This document shows, piece after piece, positions 24,508 to 33,056 of a stretch of DNA of 33,872 nucleotides; positions within the stretch are counted from its first letter, which is position 1; each line of letters begins with the position of its first letter. The DNA lies in NCBI GenBank assembly GCA_947174665.1, contig CAMWJV010000023.1:1-33872 (forward strand). The letters run 5' to 3'. The notes under the pieces are model-generated. The model was not told the DNA's origin, made no database searches, and saw only the letters and a program-made list of their open reading frames with translations. This stretch comes from an uncultured Lachnospiraceae bacterium. GTDB taxonomy: Bacteria; Bacillota; Clostridia; Lachnospirales; Lachnospiraceae. The translations under genes were made by a program, and so were the position numbers.

Positions 24508-25393
24508 CTCCCGCAATCTTTTCTATCATCTCGTCCTCCTTCAGTCGGAATTTGATCTCCACCCTTCTGGAAGCATCCATATCAACCTCTGTGGTAGCAT
24601 TTCCCGCTGCATCTTTTATGTAAACCGGATTACTGTAGGATCGGCCATTCACCGTAAGCAGCTGCTGGAGCCGCAGAATCTGCTCCTCGCTGAGACCGTT
24701 TCGGTCGTCCAGGCAAAACTCCGCCACAGCCTTGGCCCGGTTGCAGGACAGTTCCATATTCGTCCGGTAACTGCTCTGTGTATCCGTATGTCCCTCAATG
24801 ATAATTTCCGCAATATAGCCCCTATACTGATCCTGTAAGAGAACCTCCAGATACTTGGGTATCACCTCCTGCAGGACTTCTTCGCTCTCCTCAGTCAGCG
24901 CGTAGCTGCCAAACTGGAACAACACGTCTGAGGAAAAGGTGATGGAGCCGGTCTGGGCATCAACCTTCATGCCTGTATTGTTGAAGGCTCCCTGCAATGC
25001 TCCGATAATATCCGTGCGGATTCCCACAATGTCCTGTAATTCACTCTTGGTAGCCGCCAGTTCCTTCTGAGCGTTTTCTATTTCCAGATAGGCATCGTTC
25101 AGTTCCTGCTGTGTCAGCGCCGCGTCCGCATAGGCAATCTGAAGTTCAGCAAGCGAGGCTGCCAGTTCTTCATTGGTCTTTTCAATGGCCGCTTTGAAAC
25201 CCTCCAAATCCGCCTGCGCCAGAGACAATGCCTGCCGGGTGGTCTCCAAATCCGTGGTCTTCTGTTTGTAAATGGCCAGTGTGATTGCTATTATCAGAAT
25301 AAAAACCAGCAGCAGCGCTGCCATCATATCAGAGTAAGACTGCCAGTAACTGTGCTCTGAAAATGCCTCCCGGTTTCTTCTATTGTTTCTCAT
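24482..25393 (-). CDS. OmpA/MotB-like protein, ZorB-like
   Basis: The 303-residue protein has a short cytoplasmic N-terminus, one membrane helix (about 22-42) with the proton-path Asp22 in SYSDMMAALLLVF as in MotB and ZorB, a coiled coil (about 45-122), and an OmpA-like peptidoglycan-binding domain (about 150-285: IIIEGHTDT, NRAKAVAEF, SRRVEIKFR). It should anchor to the wall and pair with the MotA/ExbB-like protein encoded just before it. The genes overlap by 14 bases, and GAGGAAAC supports the start. No flagellar genes are nearby, so a stator for motility is unlikely. The pair resembles ZorAB of Zorya phage defence, though ZorC/D/E were not found. Confidence 0.85.
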   Translation of the reverse strand: MRNNRRNREAFSEHSYWQSYSDMMAALLLVFILIIAITLAIYKQKTTDLETTRQALSLAQADLEGFKAAIEKTNEELAASLAELQIAYADAALTQQELNDAYLEIENAQKELAATKSELQDIVGIRTDIIGALQGAFNNTGMKVDAQTGSITFSSDVLFQFGSYALTEESEEVLQEVIPKYLEVLLQDQYRGYIAEIIIEGHTDTQSSYRTNMELSCNRAKAVAEFCLDDRNGLSEEQILRLQQLLTVNGRSYSNPVYIKDAAGNATTEVDMDASRRVEIKFRLKEDEMIEKIAGVLNEQGTP

Positions 25394-26531
25394 ATAGTTT
25401 CCTCATCTGTCCAAAGGTATACAGCTGGCTGCCGATTTCCGCGCAGGCCGCAGACATCTGCTCCTTCTGCGCCTCCAGTTCCTCGCAAAGAGCCTTCTGC
25501 TGCTCAAACAACTGTTCCAAATCTCTCAGCGTATCTCTGTTTGCCTCCGCCATACCGTTCACCGCTTCTATCAGTTCTCTGCAAAGCTCCGCATTACCGG
25601 TCTGCGCCTTTCCTGCATCATTTAATATGAGTCCGAGCTTCTGAAAATTCGCCCCCAGAGATGCGTTCATCTGCTCCACAAACTGCTTGACAATGCGCTC
25701 CACCCCTGCTGTCTGCTCCTTGCTTTCTCCCTGCGCAAGCTCCAGAAGATGCTTCATGGAGTTTGCCATATTGGCCTGATATACCAGCATAGCCGTATCG
25801 TTTCCACCGTCCATAGCGGCGGGCTGAACGCACTGACGGAACACATCCAGAAAAGTTCCCAGCCTTTCGTAGGCATCTGCCATAACAGCACGATAGATAA
25901 AGTTGAATACCAGAGAAAAGAATATACCGTACACGGAAGTGTGGAACGCTACCTTCATGCCCATCAGCAGCGGACCCACATTGTCCGAGATAGTGTAGAT
26001 GTCATCGCCCTGAAAAGAGCCAAGCCCCAGTGCAAGCCCCAGAAATGTTCCCAAAATTCCCAGGCCTGTCAGCGTCCCTGACATACCGGAATTAAAGTGA
26101 GATCTGCTTACCCTGTCCAGTAAATCCTCGTTGATGTACTCCTCCAGTTCACAGGCACCGGTAAACCCGTTGTTGGCTGCAAACCTGCGCATCCTCAGTC
26201 TGTATTTACGAAAAGCGTCAGCCAGAGGTTTTTCAAAAAAAACATCCTTCCGGTCCCGATAGCTGTTCCAGAGGTTTTTGCCCCCTGCCTCCTGATAATC
26301 CTTCTGAATCTGCAGCGTCACCTCCGTCAGCTCATCCGCACAGTGGTTCAGCCGTGTAAAGCTGATCATGGAAATCAGGAACAGCACTCCGATTACCGCC
26401 AGAAACGCAGCATTGATGGTCAGATTCCCCATAGAGCTGATCTGCCCCGAAAAAACGCCGTTCACGTATAATACGAAAAATACGGCAACAACATAAAGGG
26501 GAAACAGTAAAAAATGCAGTCTACTTTTCAT
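25380..26531 (-). CDS. MotA/TolQ/ExbB-type proton channel protein, ZorA-like
   Basis: The 383-residue protein has four predicted membrane helices (about 6-26, 40-59, 150-170, 193-216). The third carries SGTLTGLGILGTFLGLALGL and the fourth KVAFHTSVYGIFFSL, the conserved core of MotA/TolQ/ExbB and ZorA channels. From about 240 to 380 follows a long Glu/Gln/Ala-rich coiled coil on the cytoplasmic side, shorter than the tail of classical ZorA. It presumably forms a pentamer around the OmpA/MotB-like partner and uses ion flow to drive it. The start has AGGAGG seven bases upstream. Function beyond the family is inferred. Confidence 0.85.
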   Translation of the reverse strand: MKSRLHFLLFPLYVVAVFFVLYVNGVFSGQISSMGNLTINAAFLAVIGVLFLISMISFTRLNHCADELTEVTLQIQKDYQEAGGKNLWNSYRDRKDVFFEKPLADAFRKYRLRMRRFAANNGFTGACELEEYINEDLLDRVSRSHFNSGMSGTLTGLGILGTFLGLALGLGSFQGDDIYTISDNVGPLLMGMKVAFHTSVYGIFFSLVFNFIYRAVMADAYERLGTFLDVFRQCVQPAAMDGGNDTAMLVYQANMANSMKHLLELAQGESKEQTAGVERIVKQFVEQMNASLGANFQKLGLILNDAGKAQTGNAELCRELIEAVNGMAEANRDTLRDLEQLFEQQKALCEELEAQKEQMSAACAEIGSQLYTFGQMRKLYEKQ

Positions 26532-26600
26532 TTGTACTCCTCCTGCCGCTTAAAGAGGGGTGTTTTCACAGCCTCCCGGGCATCTTGTCATGTTAAGATA

Positions 26601-26629
26601 AACTTACCATACTTACATATACACTTCAA
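26601..26629 (-). promoter_or_regulatory. Possible promoter of the ZorAB-like genes
   Basis: On the minus strand TTGAAG (26624-26629) and TAAGTT (26601-26606) are 17 bases apart, in the 125-base gap after trxA. The match is moderate. TTAAGAT and ATCTTAA half-sites frame the region (about 26593 and 26642). Confidence 0.4.
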
Positions 26630-26656
26630 TCACACCTGGGTAATCTTAAACAAAAT

Positions 26657-26968
26657 TTAATTTTTTTGTGCTTCGATAAACTGGCGCAGCTTCTCCTTCG
26701 CCTGGAACCCCACGCTCCTGTCCGCCTGTACGCCATTTTTGAACACAAGCACGCTGGGAACACCCTGAATGCCGTACTTTTCAGCAAGCTCTCTGTTTTC
26801 ATCCACATCAGCGTTAAAGAAGTCTATATCTCCCATCTCTTCCGCAAGCTCATGAAAAACCGGTGCCAGCATCTTACAGGGCCCGCACCAGGTGGCCGAG
26901 AAATCCACCACCGCCAGTTCACTCTTTGCCACTTCCGCCATGTCATTGTTTTGAATTTTTACTACCAT
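26657..26968 (-). CDS. trxA: Thioredoxin
   Basis: This 103-residue thioredoxin carries the active site ATWCGPCK (Cys28 and Cys31), VDFSATW before it, the FFNADVDEN strand, and cis-Pro in IQGVPSVLVFKNG. It reduces disulfides in the cytosol. I prefer the ATG at 26968 after AAGGTG. A GTG three codons earlier is also possible. It lies between the asparaginase and ZorA-like genes on the same strand. Confidence 0.95.
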   Translation of the reverse strand: MVVKIQNNDMAEVAKSELAVVDFSATWCGPCKMLAPVFHELAEEMGDIDFFNADVDENRELAEKYGIQGVPSVLVFKNGVQADRSVGFQAKEKLRQFIEAQKN

Positions 26969-27040
26969 ACTTTTCACCTTGCCTTCCTGTTTTTTGTACT
27001 GTTTTTTGCTTGTACCGTTTATTTTTCTTACTGCCCGGTT

Positions 27041-28063
27041 TTACCCCTGTGCAGGGCTTTCCGGTGTCAGCAGGATATCATGGTTGACCGTCTCATAGAA
27101 CAGTCTGCGGAACTGCTCCGCGTCCGAGGCAAGCTCCATGGCCCACATGGTCTTTGTCACCGTTGCCTCCAGCGTCATGTCATAAGCCTCCATCAGGTGA
27201 AAGTCCTCCTTGATGGCCTTACCCACCTGATAGACCTCCATATCGCTGCCCTCATGAGTCACTTGCGTGGCCAGCATGACAATCTTACCCGCATCCGTCC
27301 AGCGCCGAATCTCAGGGTAAAAAGGGACTTCCCCGTACTCCGGGAACCCACCCACACCAAAGGCCTCTATGATGACACCGTCATAATATTGAAAGAGCCG
27401 ATTCAGTATACTGCCGTCCATGCCCGGCACCAGTTTCAAAAGCAGCACGCGCTCATTCAGCCTGTGATAGAATCGGACCTCTCCCTCCGCCTTTTCCTTG
27501 TCATCGATGTAAAAGACAATTCTTCCGTCTCTGATAACCGCTACAGAGGGGTAATTGATGCTGGAAAAGGCATTGTAGCTCTTAGAACGCTCTTTCTTTG
27601 CCCTGGTGCCGGCAATTACATTCCCCCCAAAGACAATATTGACACCGTGTGCCTTCTGCTCCGAAGCAAATCGCAGGCTGTCCAATAAATTGGTCCGGGC
27701 ATCAGTCACCGGCAGATTGATTGGCTTCTGGGAGCCCGTGACCACAATGGGTTTTCGGCTGTTCTGAACCAGATAGGACAGCGCTGCCGCGGTGAAAGCC
27801 ATGGTGTCCGTCCCATGGCAGATAACGAAGCCATCATAAGCCTCGTAATGCTTTTCGATAACATCCGCAAGCTCCAGCCAGTGCTTTCCACAGATATTGG
27901 TACTGTCCAGGTTAAAGGGCTGCAGTACATCCACCCGGCAGAATTCCCTGTGCTCCTCCACGTATTCCAGCAGTTCCGACGCCTTAAACTTTGGCGCAAG
28001 ACCTTCCTCCGTATATCCGGAAGCAATAGTGCCTCCGGTGGCGATCAATAAAATGTTTTTCAA
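27041..28063 (-). CDS. L-asparaginase, type I (AnsA-like)
   Basis: The 340-residue enzyme hydrolyses asparagine to aspartate and ammonia. It has the nucleophile Thr in LLIATGGTIAS near residue 12 and the second catalytic block CHGTDTMAFTAAAL (Thr/Asp), with VTGSQKPI after it. No signal peptide is present, so it is the cytoplasmic form. The best start is a TTG at 28063, giving MKNILLIATGG, after an AGGAGAGGTGA site with a slightly long spacer. A GTG at 28078 sits directly on the ribosome site. It is flanked by the capA-like gene and trxA in a same-strand run. Confidence 0.92.
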   Translation of the reverse strand: MKNILLIATGGTIASGYTEEGLAPKFKASELLEYVEEHREFCRVDVLQPFNLDSTNICGKHWLELADVIEKHYEAYDGFVICHGTDTMAFTAAALSYLVQNSRKPIVVTGSQKPINLPVTDARTNLLDSLRFASEQKAHGVNIVFGGNVIAGTRAKKERSKSYNAFSSINYPSVAVIRDGRIVFYIDDKEKAEGEVRFYHRLNERVLLLKLVPGMDGSILNRLFQYYDGVIIEAFGVGGFPEYGEVPFYPEIRRWTDAGKIVMLATQVTHEGSDMEVYQVGKAIKEDFHLMEAYDMTLEATVTKTMWAMELASDAEQFRRLFYETVNHDILLTPESPAQG

Positions 28064-28135
28064 GTTAATAATTCTCACCTCTCCTCATGGTGCTTTTCAA
28101 CGGCTTCTGCAAAGTCCAATAAAGCGGACACCTTT

Positions 28136-29350
28136 TTACGGTATCTCCCTGACAATTCCTTCGTCCGTAATATCAACATTGACTGAAATGCTCTCCAAAA
28201 AGTCAAAAATGCGCCGCCGCTCTTCTTCTCCCGCCGCATAGGTAGTCCGGCAGCCGGACTGCACGGCCGGAACAATCTCTACCTGAAGGCTGCTGCCTTC
28301 ATCATTTCCGGAGAAATGCAGCTGCACCAGCATAGTGTCCAGTGTCTTGCTGTTAAACCAGTAATTGCCCAGGCTGTAGACAATCGGCTTGCCGTCGTAA
28401 TATTCCAGCCCCTGCAGACAGTGAGAATGGGCTCCGATGACAGCGTCGGCACCTGCGTCCAGATATTCCTTCCCCGTGTCCAGCTGCACCTGTTCCAGGA
28501 CATAGCTGTATTCTGTTCCCCAGTGTACAAAGGCAATACAGAAATCCGCATTGGCTTTAGCCTCCGCGATTGCCTGCCTGTAAAGCTCCGTATCGTAGCA
28601 CCGCAATATTCCCGGCTCCGTTTCCGTTGCCTGGGGCGTCATCTTATTCTTTTCCGCTCTTGATGCCCCCACCAGCGCTACAGTTTTGCCGTCCACCTCT
28701 ATATAAAGAGGTGCCATGGCCTCCTCCAGCGTCCTTCCGGCCCCAAAATAAGGGATTTCCGCTTCCTCCAGCACGGCAAAAGTATCCAACAGCGCTTCCT
28801 TCCCATAATCATAAATATGATTGTTGGCCAGAGTCACCGCATCCACCCCTAACTGATGCAGAACCTCCACTCTCTCAGGATCTGCCCGAAAGGTGTATGC
28901 CTTGCCTTCCAGCGGTGCTCCGCCTGTGCTGTAGGTAAATTCATTGTTCAGGCACATAATATCCGCATTGTTCATGTACTCTATCAGCTCCGGAGAAATA
29001 CAGTCGTAAATACCGTTCTCCTGGCCGTCCATAAACAATGTGGTGGCCCATCTCTCATCCAGATTTATGTCTCCGGCGAAACAGATAGTAAATTCAAATT
29101 CGGAAGACAAATCCGGCTCCTCAGCTCCGGACAACTCCTCGGGTACTTCCGGCTCAGCCTGACTTTCTTCCTCTATGCCGCCTTCATCTGCCCGGCTCTC
29201 CTGTTCTTCCGCCTCAGTCCGGCTATCTGCCTGCATCCCTGCCGCCAGACTCTCAGTTCCGGCCGACACCTGATTTCCAGCGCCGCTGCAGCCTGTCAGC
29301 AGAATACAACAGACAAGCGGCGCACCATACTTCCACAAACGTTTCCGCAT
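28136..29350 (-). CDS. CapA/PGA-type metallophosphatase-fold lipoprotein
   Basis: The 404-residue protein starts with a lipoprotein signal peptide ending LLTGC (lipobox Cys about 20), then an acidic Glu/Ser-rich linker to about 80, then the CapA domain. Metal-site motifs are CFAGDINLD, LANNHIYDYG, FVHWGTEY and GAHSHCLQGLEYYDGKPIVYSLGNYWFNS. Relatives belong to the poly-gamma-glutamate capsule family, but no capB/capC genes are near, so the true substrate is unknown. It should sit on the outer face of the membrane. The ATG at 29350 gives a clean signal peptide. It lies 30 bases after the spermidine-synthase-like gene. Confidence 0.88.
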   Translation of the reverse strand: MRKRLWKYGAPLVCCILLTGCSGAGNQVSAGTESLAAGMQADSRTEAEEQESRADEGGIEEESQAEPEVPEELSGAEEPDLSSEFEFTICFAGDINLDERWATTLFMDGQENGIYDCISPELIEYMNNADIMCLNNEFTYSTGGAPLEGKAYTFRADPERVEVLHQLGVDAVTLANNHIYDYGKEALLDTFAVLEEAEIPYFGAGRTLEEAMAPLYIEVDGKTVALVGASRAEKNKMTPQATETEPGILRCYDTELYRQAIAEAKANADFCIAFVHWGTEYSYVLEQVQLDTGKEYLDAGADAVIGAHSHCLQGLEYYDGKPIVYSLGNYWFNSKTLDTMLVQLHFSGNDEGSSLQVEIVPAVQSGCRTTYAAGEEERRRIFDFLESISVNVDITDEGIVREIP

Positions 29351-29380
29351 ATCAATCACCACTTCATCACCATTATCCCG

Positions 29381-31015
29381 CTACATGGAGTTCAATAATC
29401 CGGCAATTCCCTGTTCCCGGAATATTCTCTTATAATATCCAATTTCGTCCTTGATTATGCTGTCTATCATCTGCATGCCCAGCAGTTCCACCGGTGCCCT
29501 GTCATCCGTTAGTATATTTCCTCCGGCCCTATAGACTGCAAGCCCCGGAAAAATCTCTTCCAGCAGCTCCTTCAGCTCAGCGTTATCTTCAGCAGCCGTA
29601 TTCACCTGCAGATTTTCCGTCATTGCCGGATTCATGGAGGCATAAAGCTCTCTGTTTGTGCAGAAGGGCACATCCACTACATACACCTCCGGAAACACCC
29701 GGGAGATGGTGTCCGCAAGATAGACATTGATGTCCGCATCCAGATTCTCGGAGGAATGCATATTCATATTGACTACCATGACCCCGCCATCCTTCAGATG
29801 CTCTCTCACCAGTGTAAAAAATTCCACCGTTGACATCTGGAAAGGAATGGTGATATCCTGATAGGCATCCACCATGATCACATCATACTTTTCCTCTACC
29901 GCCTGCAGATAGGCCCTTCCATCATAGGTCGTCACCTTCACATCCTCAGGGAGCCCGAAATATCGGTGGGCCAGATCCGTAATTTTTTTGTCAATCTCCA
30001 CGCCCTCCACCTGCGCATCCTCCAGATAACGGCTGCACTGGCTGGCATAGGTTCCCGTGCCCATCCCCAGTATCAGAATGTCCAGCCCTTCCGTCTTCTC
30101 TGTCATATATGGCGCTGCCAGGGCGTAGTCATAATACAGCCCGGTCAGGGACTCCCCTTTCATAGTGACAGACTGGACTCCAAACAGCACGTTAGTGGAT
30201 AAAATGGTGCTTCTGGGCGTGTCGCTGACCTGCAGGTAATTATAAATAGACTCCCCCTCATAGGTAAGGTCCTCCTCCCAGAAAGCAAAGCTTGTGGAAT
30301 GCCCGAAAATACTGCACAGAAGAATCAGCAGCACAGAGACCGCGGCCTTCACGTACCTGCGCTTCTCACAGATAAAGTATATCAGCGAAAGTGCCAGCAG
30401 AATGGCGGCAAAAATCAGGAACGTGACGGAAGTCCCTACCGCCGGTATGGAGATAAATGTGGGAACAAAGGTTCCGATAATGCTTCCTATCGTGTTAAAC
30501 GCTCCCAGCGTGCCAATGGTCTTTCCGCTCTCCTCCAGGTTCCCCACCGCATATTTCGCCAGAGAGGGTGTCACTGTGCCCAGCAGGAAAAGCGGGAACA
30601 CAAATATAACCATACAGCTGATAAACGCAGCTATGATCAGAAACTGATTGCTGATGGCGATGATCAGAAGTCCCGAAATTGCCACAATAATATATTTTCC
30701 GAACACCGGTATGGCGGCAATCCATATGGCCGCGATCAGAATCCTGCCGTACAGCTTATCCGGATTGGGATTCTTGTCTGCGCTTCTGCCTCCCCAGACA
30801 TTCCCCAGGGCCATAGCGATCATGATGGTTCCGATAATGATCGTCCACACGATCTGAGAGGAACTGAAGTAAGGTGCAAGAAGTCTGCTGGCCCCCAGCT
30901 CCACTGCCATGACGGACATGCCTGCAAAAAACTCCGTCAGATAAAGATAAATTTTATTTCCCAGTATGCTTCTTTTTTTGTCCATTTCTAAATTGTCCAT
31001 TCGGGAATCCCGCAT
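29381..31015 (-). CDS. Membrane-fused spermidine-synthase-like methyltransferase-fold protein
   Basis: The protein of about 544 residues has an N-terminal membrane half with about seven or eight helices (opening LYLTEFFAGMSVMAVELGASRLLAPYF), then a Rossmann domain from about 300 with ILGMGTGTYASQC, EGVEIDKK, TYDGRAYL and VDAYQD. This is the MFS-like/spermidine synthase fusion. The classical GGGDGG motif reads GMGTGT, and the catalytic DSSDP-type motif reads DAYQD, so polyamine synthesis is doubtful. The start is uncertain: ATGs at 31015 and 31000 and a GTG at 31066 are all in frame, and a GGAGG lies about 15 bases before 31015. It overlaps the end of the rRNA methyltransferase gene by at least about 45 bases. 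Confidence 0.8.
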   Translation of the reverse strand: MRDSRMDNLEMDKKRSILGNKIYLYLTEFFAGMSVMAVELGASRLLAPYFSSSQIVWTIIIGTIMIAMALGNVWGGRSADKNPNPDKLYGRILIAAIWIAAIPVFGKYIIVAISGLLIIAISNQFLIIAAFISCMVIFVFPLFLLGTVTPSLAKYAVGNLEESGKTIGTLGAFNTIGSIIGTFVPTFISIPAVGTSVTFLIFAAILLALSLIYFICEKRRYVKAAVSVLLILLCSIFGHSTSFAFWEEDLTYEGESIYNYLQVSDTPRSTILSTNVLFGVQSVTMKGESLTGLYYDYALAAPYMTEKTEGLDILILGMGTGTYASQCSRYLEDAQVEGVEIDKKITDLAHRYFGLPEDVKVTTYDGRAYLQAVEEKYDVIMVDAYQDITIPFQMSTVEFFTLVREHLKDGGVMVVNMNMHSSENLDADINVYLADTISRVFPEVYVVDVPFCTNRELYASMNPAMTENLQVNTAAEDNAELKELLEEIFPGLAVYRAGGNILTDDRAPVELLGMQMIDSIIKDEIGYYKRIFREQGIAGLLNSM

Positions 31016-32258
31016 TCCCGTCGGACTGTCCTCCCATTCTTTTTCTTTTCCGGCTCCCTGTCTCACGGATTAAAAGGGCTACACCCTCTGTCTCTTCCGT
31101 GAAAGGAAACATATCCACCGCAACACACTTTTGCACTGTATAACCCTTCTTTTTCAGGTATTTCACATCTCTCACCAGAGTATCCGGATTGCAGGAGATA
31201 TATACCACCCGGCCGGGAGCCACCTTCGCCACTGCGTTCAGGAACTCCTCGCTGCTGCCGCTTCGTGGCGGGTCCATCAGAATTATATCCGCCTGCGTCC
31301 CCTTTTCTGCCATATCCATCAGAAATTTTCCTGCGTCATTCTGATAAAATTCTATAGTGTCCACCTGATTGCACTTTGCGTTGCTCCGGGCATCCTTCAC
31401 TGCGTCAGGGTTCAGTTCCACACCGATAACCCTGCCAGCCCTTTCCGCCGCCACGATACCGATAGTACCGGTACCGCAGTAGGCGTCCACCACCGTCTCT
31501 TTCCCGGTAAGCCCCGCGTAATCAATGGCTTTTCTGTACAACTTCTCCGCCTGCACCGGATTCACCTGGTAAAAGGACTTAGGTGAAATGCGGAATGTCC
31601 TGCCGCAGAGCCTGTCCTCAATATAGCCTCTGCCATAGATGACCTGTTCTTTTTCCCCCAACACCATGCTGGTATCCCGGTCATTGACGTTTAGGACTAT
31701 GGTGGTAATCTCCGGATGCAGCTTCAGCAATGCCTTCACAAAATTTTTTTTTGAGGGCATAATCGGAGAGGAAAGCGCCAGTACCACCATGATCTGTCCC
31801 GTTGCCCGCCCTGTGCGGATCAGCACATGACGCAGCAGCCCATACCCGGTATCCTCATTGTAGGGTCGTATTTTAAAGGACTTCAGCAGACCGCGGACAG
31901 ACACAATGATCTCATCTGCTTTCTCGTCCTCGATCAGGCAGCTGTCTACCGGCACAATCCGGTGACTTTTCTCCTCATAAATGCCGGAGATGGCATTATG
32001 TTTCCTGTCCTCACCGAATACTGCATGCACCTTATTGCGGTAATGCTCCGGATGCTCCATACCGATCATTGCCTCCGGTCTGCAGTACGGCTCCATCAGC
32101 TTACGAAACCGGGTCTCTTTCGCCTTCAGCTGCTCCTGATAATCCCGGTCGATCCACTGACAGCCCCCGCATTTTGAGGCCACGGGGCAGAGCTTGTTTT
32201 GCTTTATATTTTGCTTTATATTTTGTTTCAAAGCTGAACCTGTCTGCTTCTGCGCCAT
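30954..32258 (-). CDS. 23S rRNA (uracil-5)-methyltransferase, RlmD/RlmCD family
   Basis: The 434-residue enzyme methylates a uracil C5 in 23S rRNA with SAM. An iron-sulfur motif CPVASKCGGC lies near 19-28, with a later Cys (DSCLIE) as likely fourth ligand. The SAM site is VDAYCGTGTIGI, a DPPRSG motif follows, and the catalytic Cys is in VYISCNPDTL. The ATG at 32258 follows AGGAGAG by six bases. A longer in-frame reading to 32375 has no ribosome site. The N-terminus contains a KQNI repeat. After the family ends (LLIRETG) a basic, Gly/Asn-rich tail of about 35 residues overlaps the next gene. Which uracil it modifies is not clear. Confidence 0.92.
   Translation of the reverse strand: MAQKQTGSALKQNIKQNIKQNKLCPVASKCGGCQWIDRDYQEQLKAKETRFRKLMEPYCRPEAMIGMEHPEHYRNKVHAVFGEDRKHNAISGIYEEKSHRIVPVDSCLIEDEKADEIIVSVRGLLKSFKIRPYNEDTGYGLLRHVLIRTGRATGQIMVVLALSSPIMPSKKNFVKALLKLHPEITTIVLNVNDRDTSMVLGEKEQVIYGRGYIEDRLCGRTFRISPKSFYQVNPVQAEKLYRKAIDYAGLTGKETVVDAYCGTGTIGIVAAERAGRVIGVELNPDAVKDARSNAKCNQVDTIEFYQNDAGKFLMDMAEKGTQADIILMDPPRSGSSEEFLNAVAKVAPGRVVYISCNPDTLVRDVKYLKKKGYTVQKCVAVDMFPFTEETEGVALLIRETGSRKRKRMGGQSDGNAGFPNGQFRNGQKKKHTGK
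32201..32224. repeat. 12-bp tandem repeat inside the rRNA methyltransferase gene
   Basis: The unit GCTTTATATTTT occurs twice in a row on the plus strand (32201-32212, 32213-32224), with degenerate half-copies beside it. It encodes the repeated KQNI near the N-terminus and keeps the reading frame, so copy changes would vary the length without breaking the gene. Confidence 0.8.
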
Positions 32259-32310
32259 CTGTATCTCTCCTGCTGTATCCGTCGAAAGCAACGGTGTAAA
32301 CACTGTGCCA

Positions 32311-32339
32311 ATCATATCATTTTTACCGGAAAATTTCAA
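32311..32339 (-). promoter_or_regulatory. Sigma-A promoter of the rRNA methyltransferase gene
   Basis: On the minus strand TTGAAA (32334-32339) and TATGAT (32311-32316) are 17 bases apart, with TGA before the -10 box. The predicted leader is about 45 bases. It may serve the whole downstream run. Confidence 0.75.
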
Positions 32340-32368
32340 CAGCCACCGGAATCTGCTATATTTTAAAC

Positions 32369-32396
32369 TTGACATTTACAACAAGCTTGATATAAT
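32369..32396 (+). promoter_or_regulatory. Promoter of the tetR-ABC operon
   Basis: Perfect TTGACA (32369-32374) and TATAAT (32391-32396) are 16 bases apart, and TGA before the -10 box gives an extended -10. Confidence 0.85.
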
Positions 32397-32400
32397 AATA

Positions 32401-32421
32401 TGCAACAAGCGTTGCGCAACG
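32401..32421. promoter_or_regulatory. Palindromic operator, likely TetR autoregulation
   Basis: CGTTGCGCAACG (32410-32421) is a perfect 12-base palindrome. It overlaps a second inverted repeat, GCAAC-AAGC-GTTGC (32402-32415). It lies just downstream of the -10 box at the start of transcription, ideal for repression. Confidence 0.75.
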
Positions 32422-32450
32422 ATAGTTTCTTATAAGAGGAATTAAAATAT

Positions 32451-33056
32451 ATGCCGCCGAAATTCAAGTTTGCAAAGGAAGAGATAATAAATGCCGCTCT
32501 ATGCATAACCCGAAAGAACGGGTTATCCGGGCTGACTGCCAGAGCTCTGGCAGCGGAGCTCAACTGCTCTGTCAAACCGATCTTCGGTTTGTTTGAAAAT
32601 ATGGAGGCGGTACAGCAGGCGGTTTACTCTGCCGCATACAATCTGTACCTGAACTATCTGCAGGAGGATATGTCAAAGGGAAAATATCCTCCCTATAAAG
32701 CCAGCGGCATGGCATATATCCGCTTTGCAAAAGAAGAGCGGGAGCTTTTTAAACTGCTTTTCATGCGTGACCGGAGCCGGGAAAATATAGAGGAAAACAG
32801 AGAAGAGGTTAAACCGCTCCTTGAGCTGATACAGCATAATCTGGGCCTTTGTGAAGAGGATGCCTATTTGTTTCATATTGAAATGTGGCTGTATGTGCAC
32901 GGAATCGCTACAATGATCGCAACTTCATATCTTGACTGGCAGGATGAGTTTATCAGCAAGGTATTGACTGACGCCTATATGGGACTGAAATACCGCTACT
33001 CAAAAACATCTGACGAGCTGACTTTAGAGGAGGCAAACCGCAATGGAAACAATTAA
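32451..33056 (+). CDS. TetR-family regulator
   Basis: The 201-residue protein has a TetR HTH at about 6-50 (AALCITRKNGLSGLTARALAAELNCSVKPIFGLFENMEAVQ) and an all-helical C-terminal domain of the type found in Firmicute TetR/AcrR proteins (YIRFAKEERELFKLLFMRDR). It probably represses its own operon through the palindrome at 32401-32421. Its last 14 bases overlap the ABC ATPase gene, so the transporter is the likely target and the ligand perhaps a drug or peptide. Confidence 0.9.
   Translation: MPPKFKFAKEEIINAALCITRKNGLSGLTARALAAELNCSVKPIFGLFENMEAVQQAVYSAAYNLYLNYLQEDMSKGKYPPYKASGMAYIRFAKEERELFKLLFMRDRSRENIEENREEVKPLLELIQHNLGLCEEDAYLFHIEMWLYVHGIATMIATSYLDWQDEFISKVLTDAYMGLKYRYSKTSDELTLEEANRNGNN

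Noticed and set aside
24482..26531. Complete Zorya system
   Set aside because: No ZorC, ZorD or ZorE homologue is visible in the window, and the ZorA-like tail is short, so only a resemblance is claimed.
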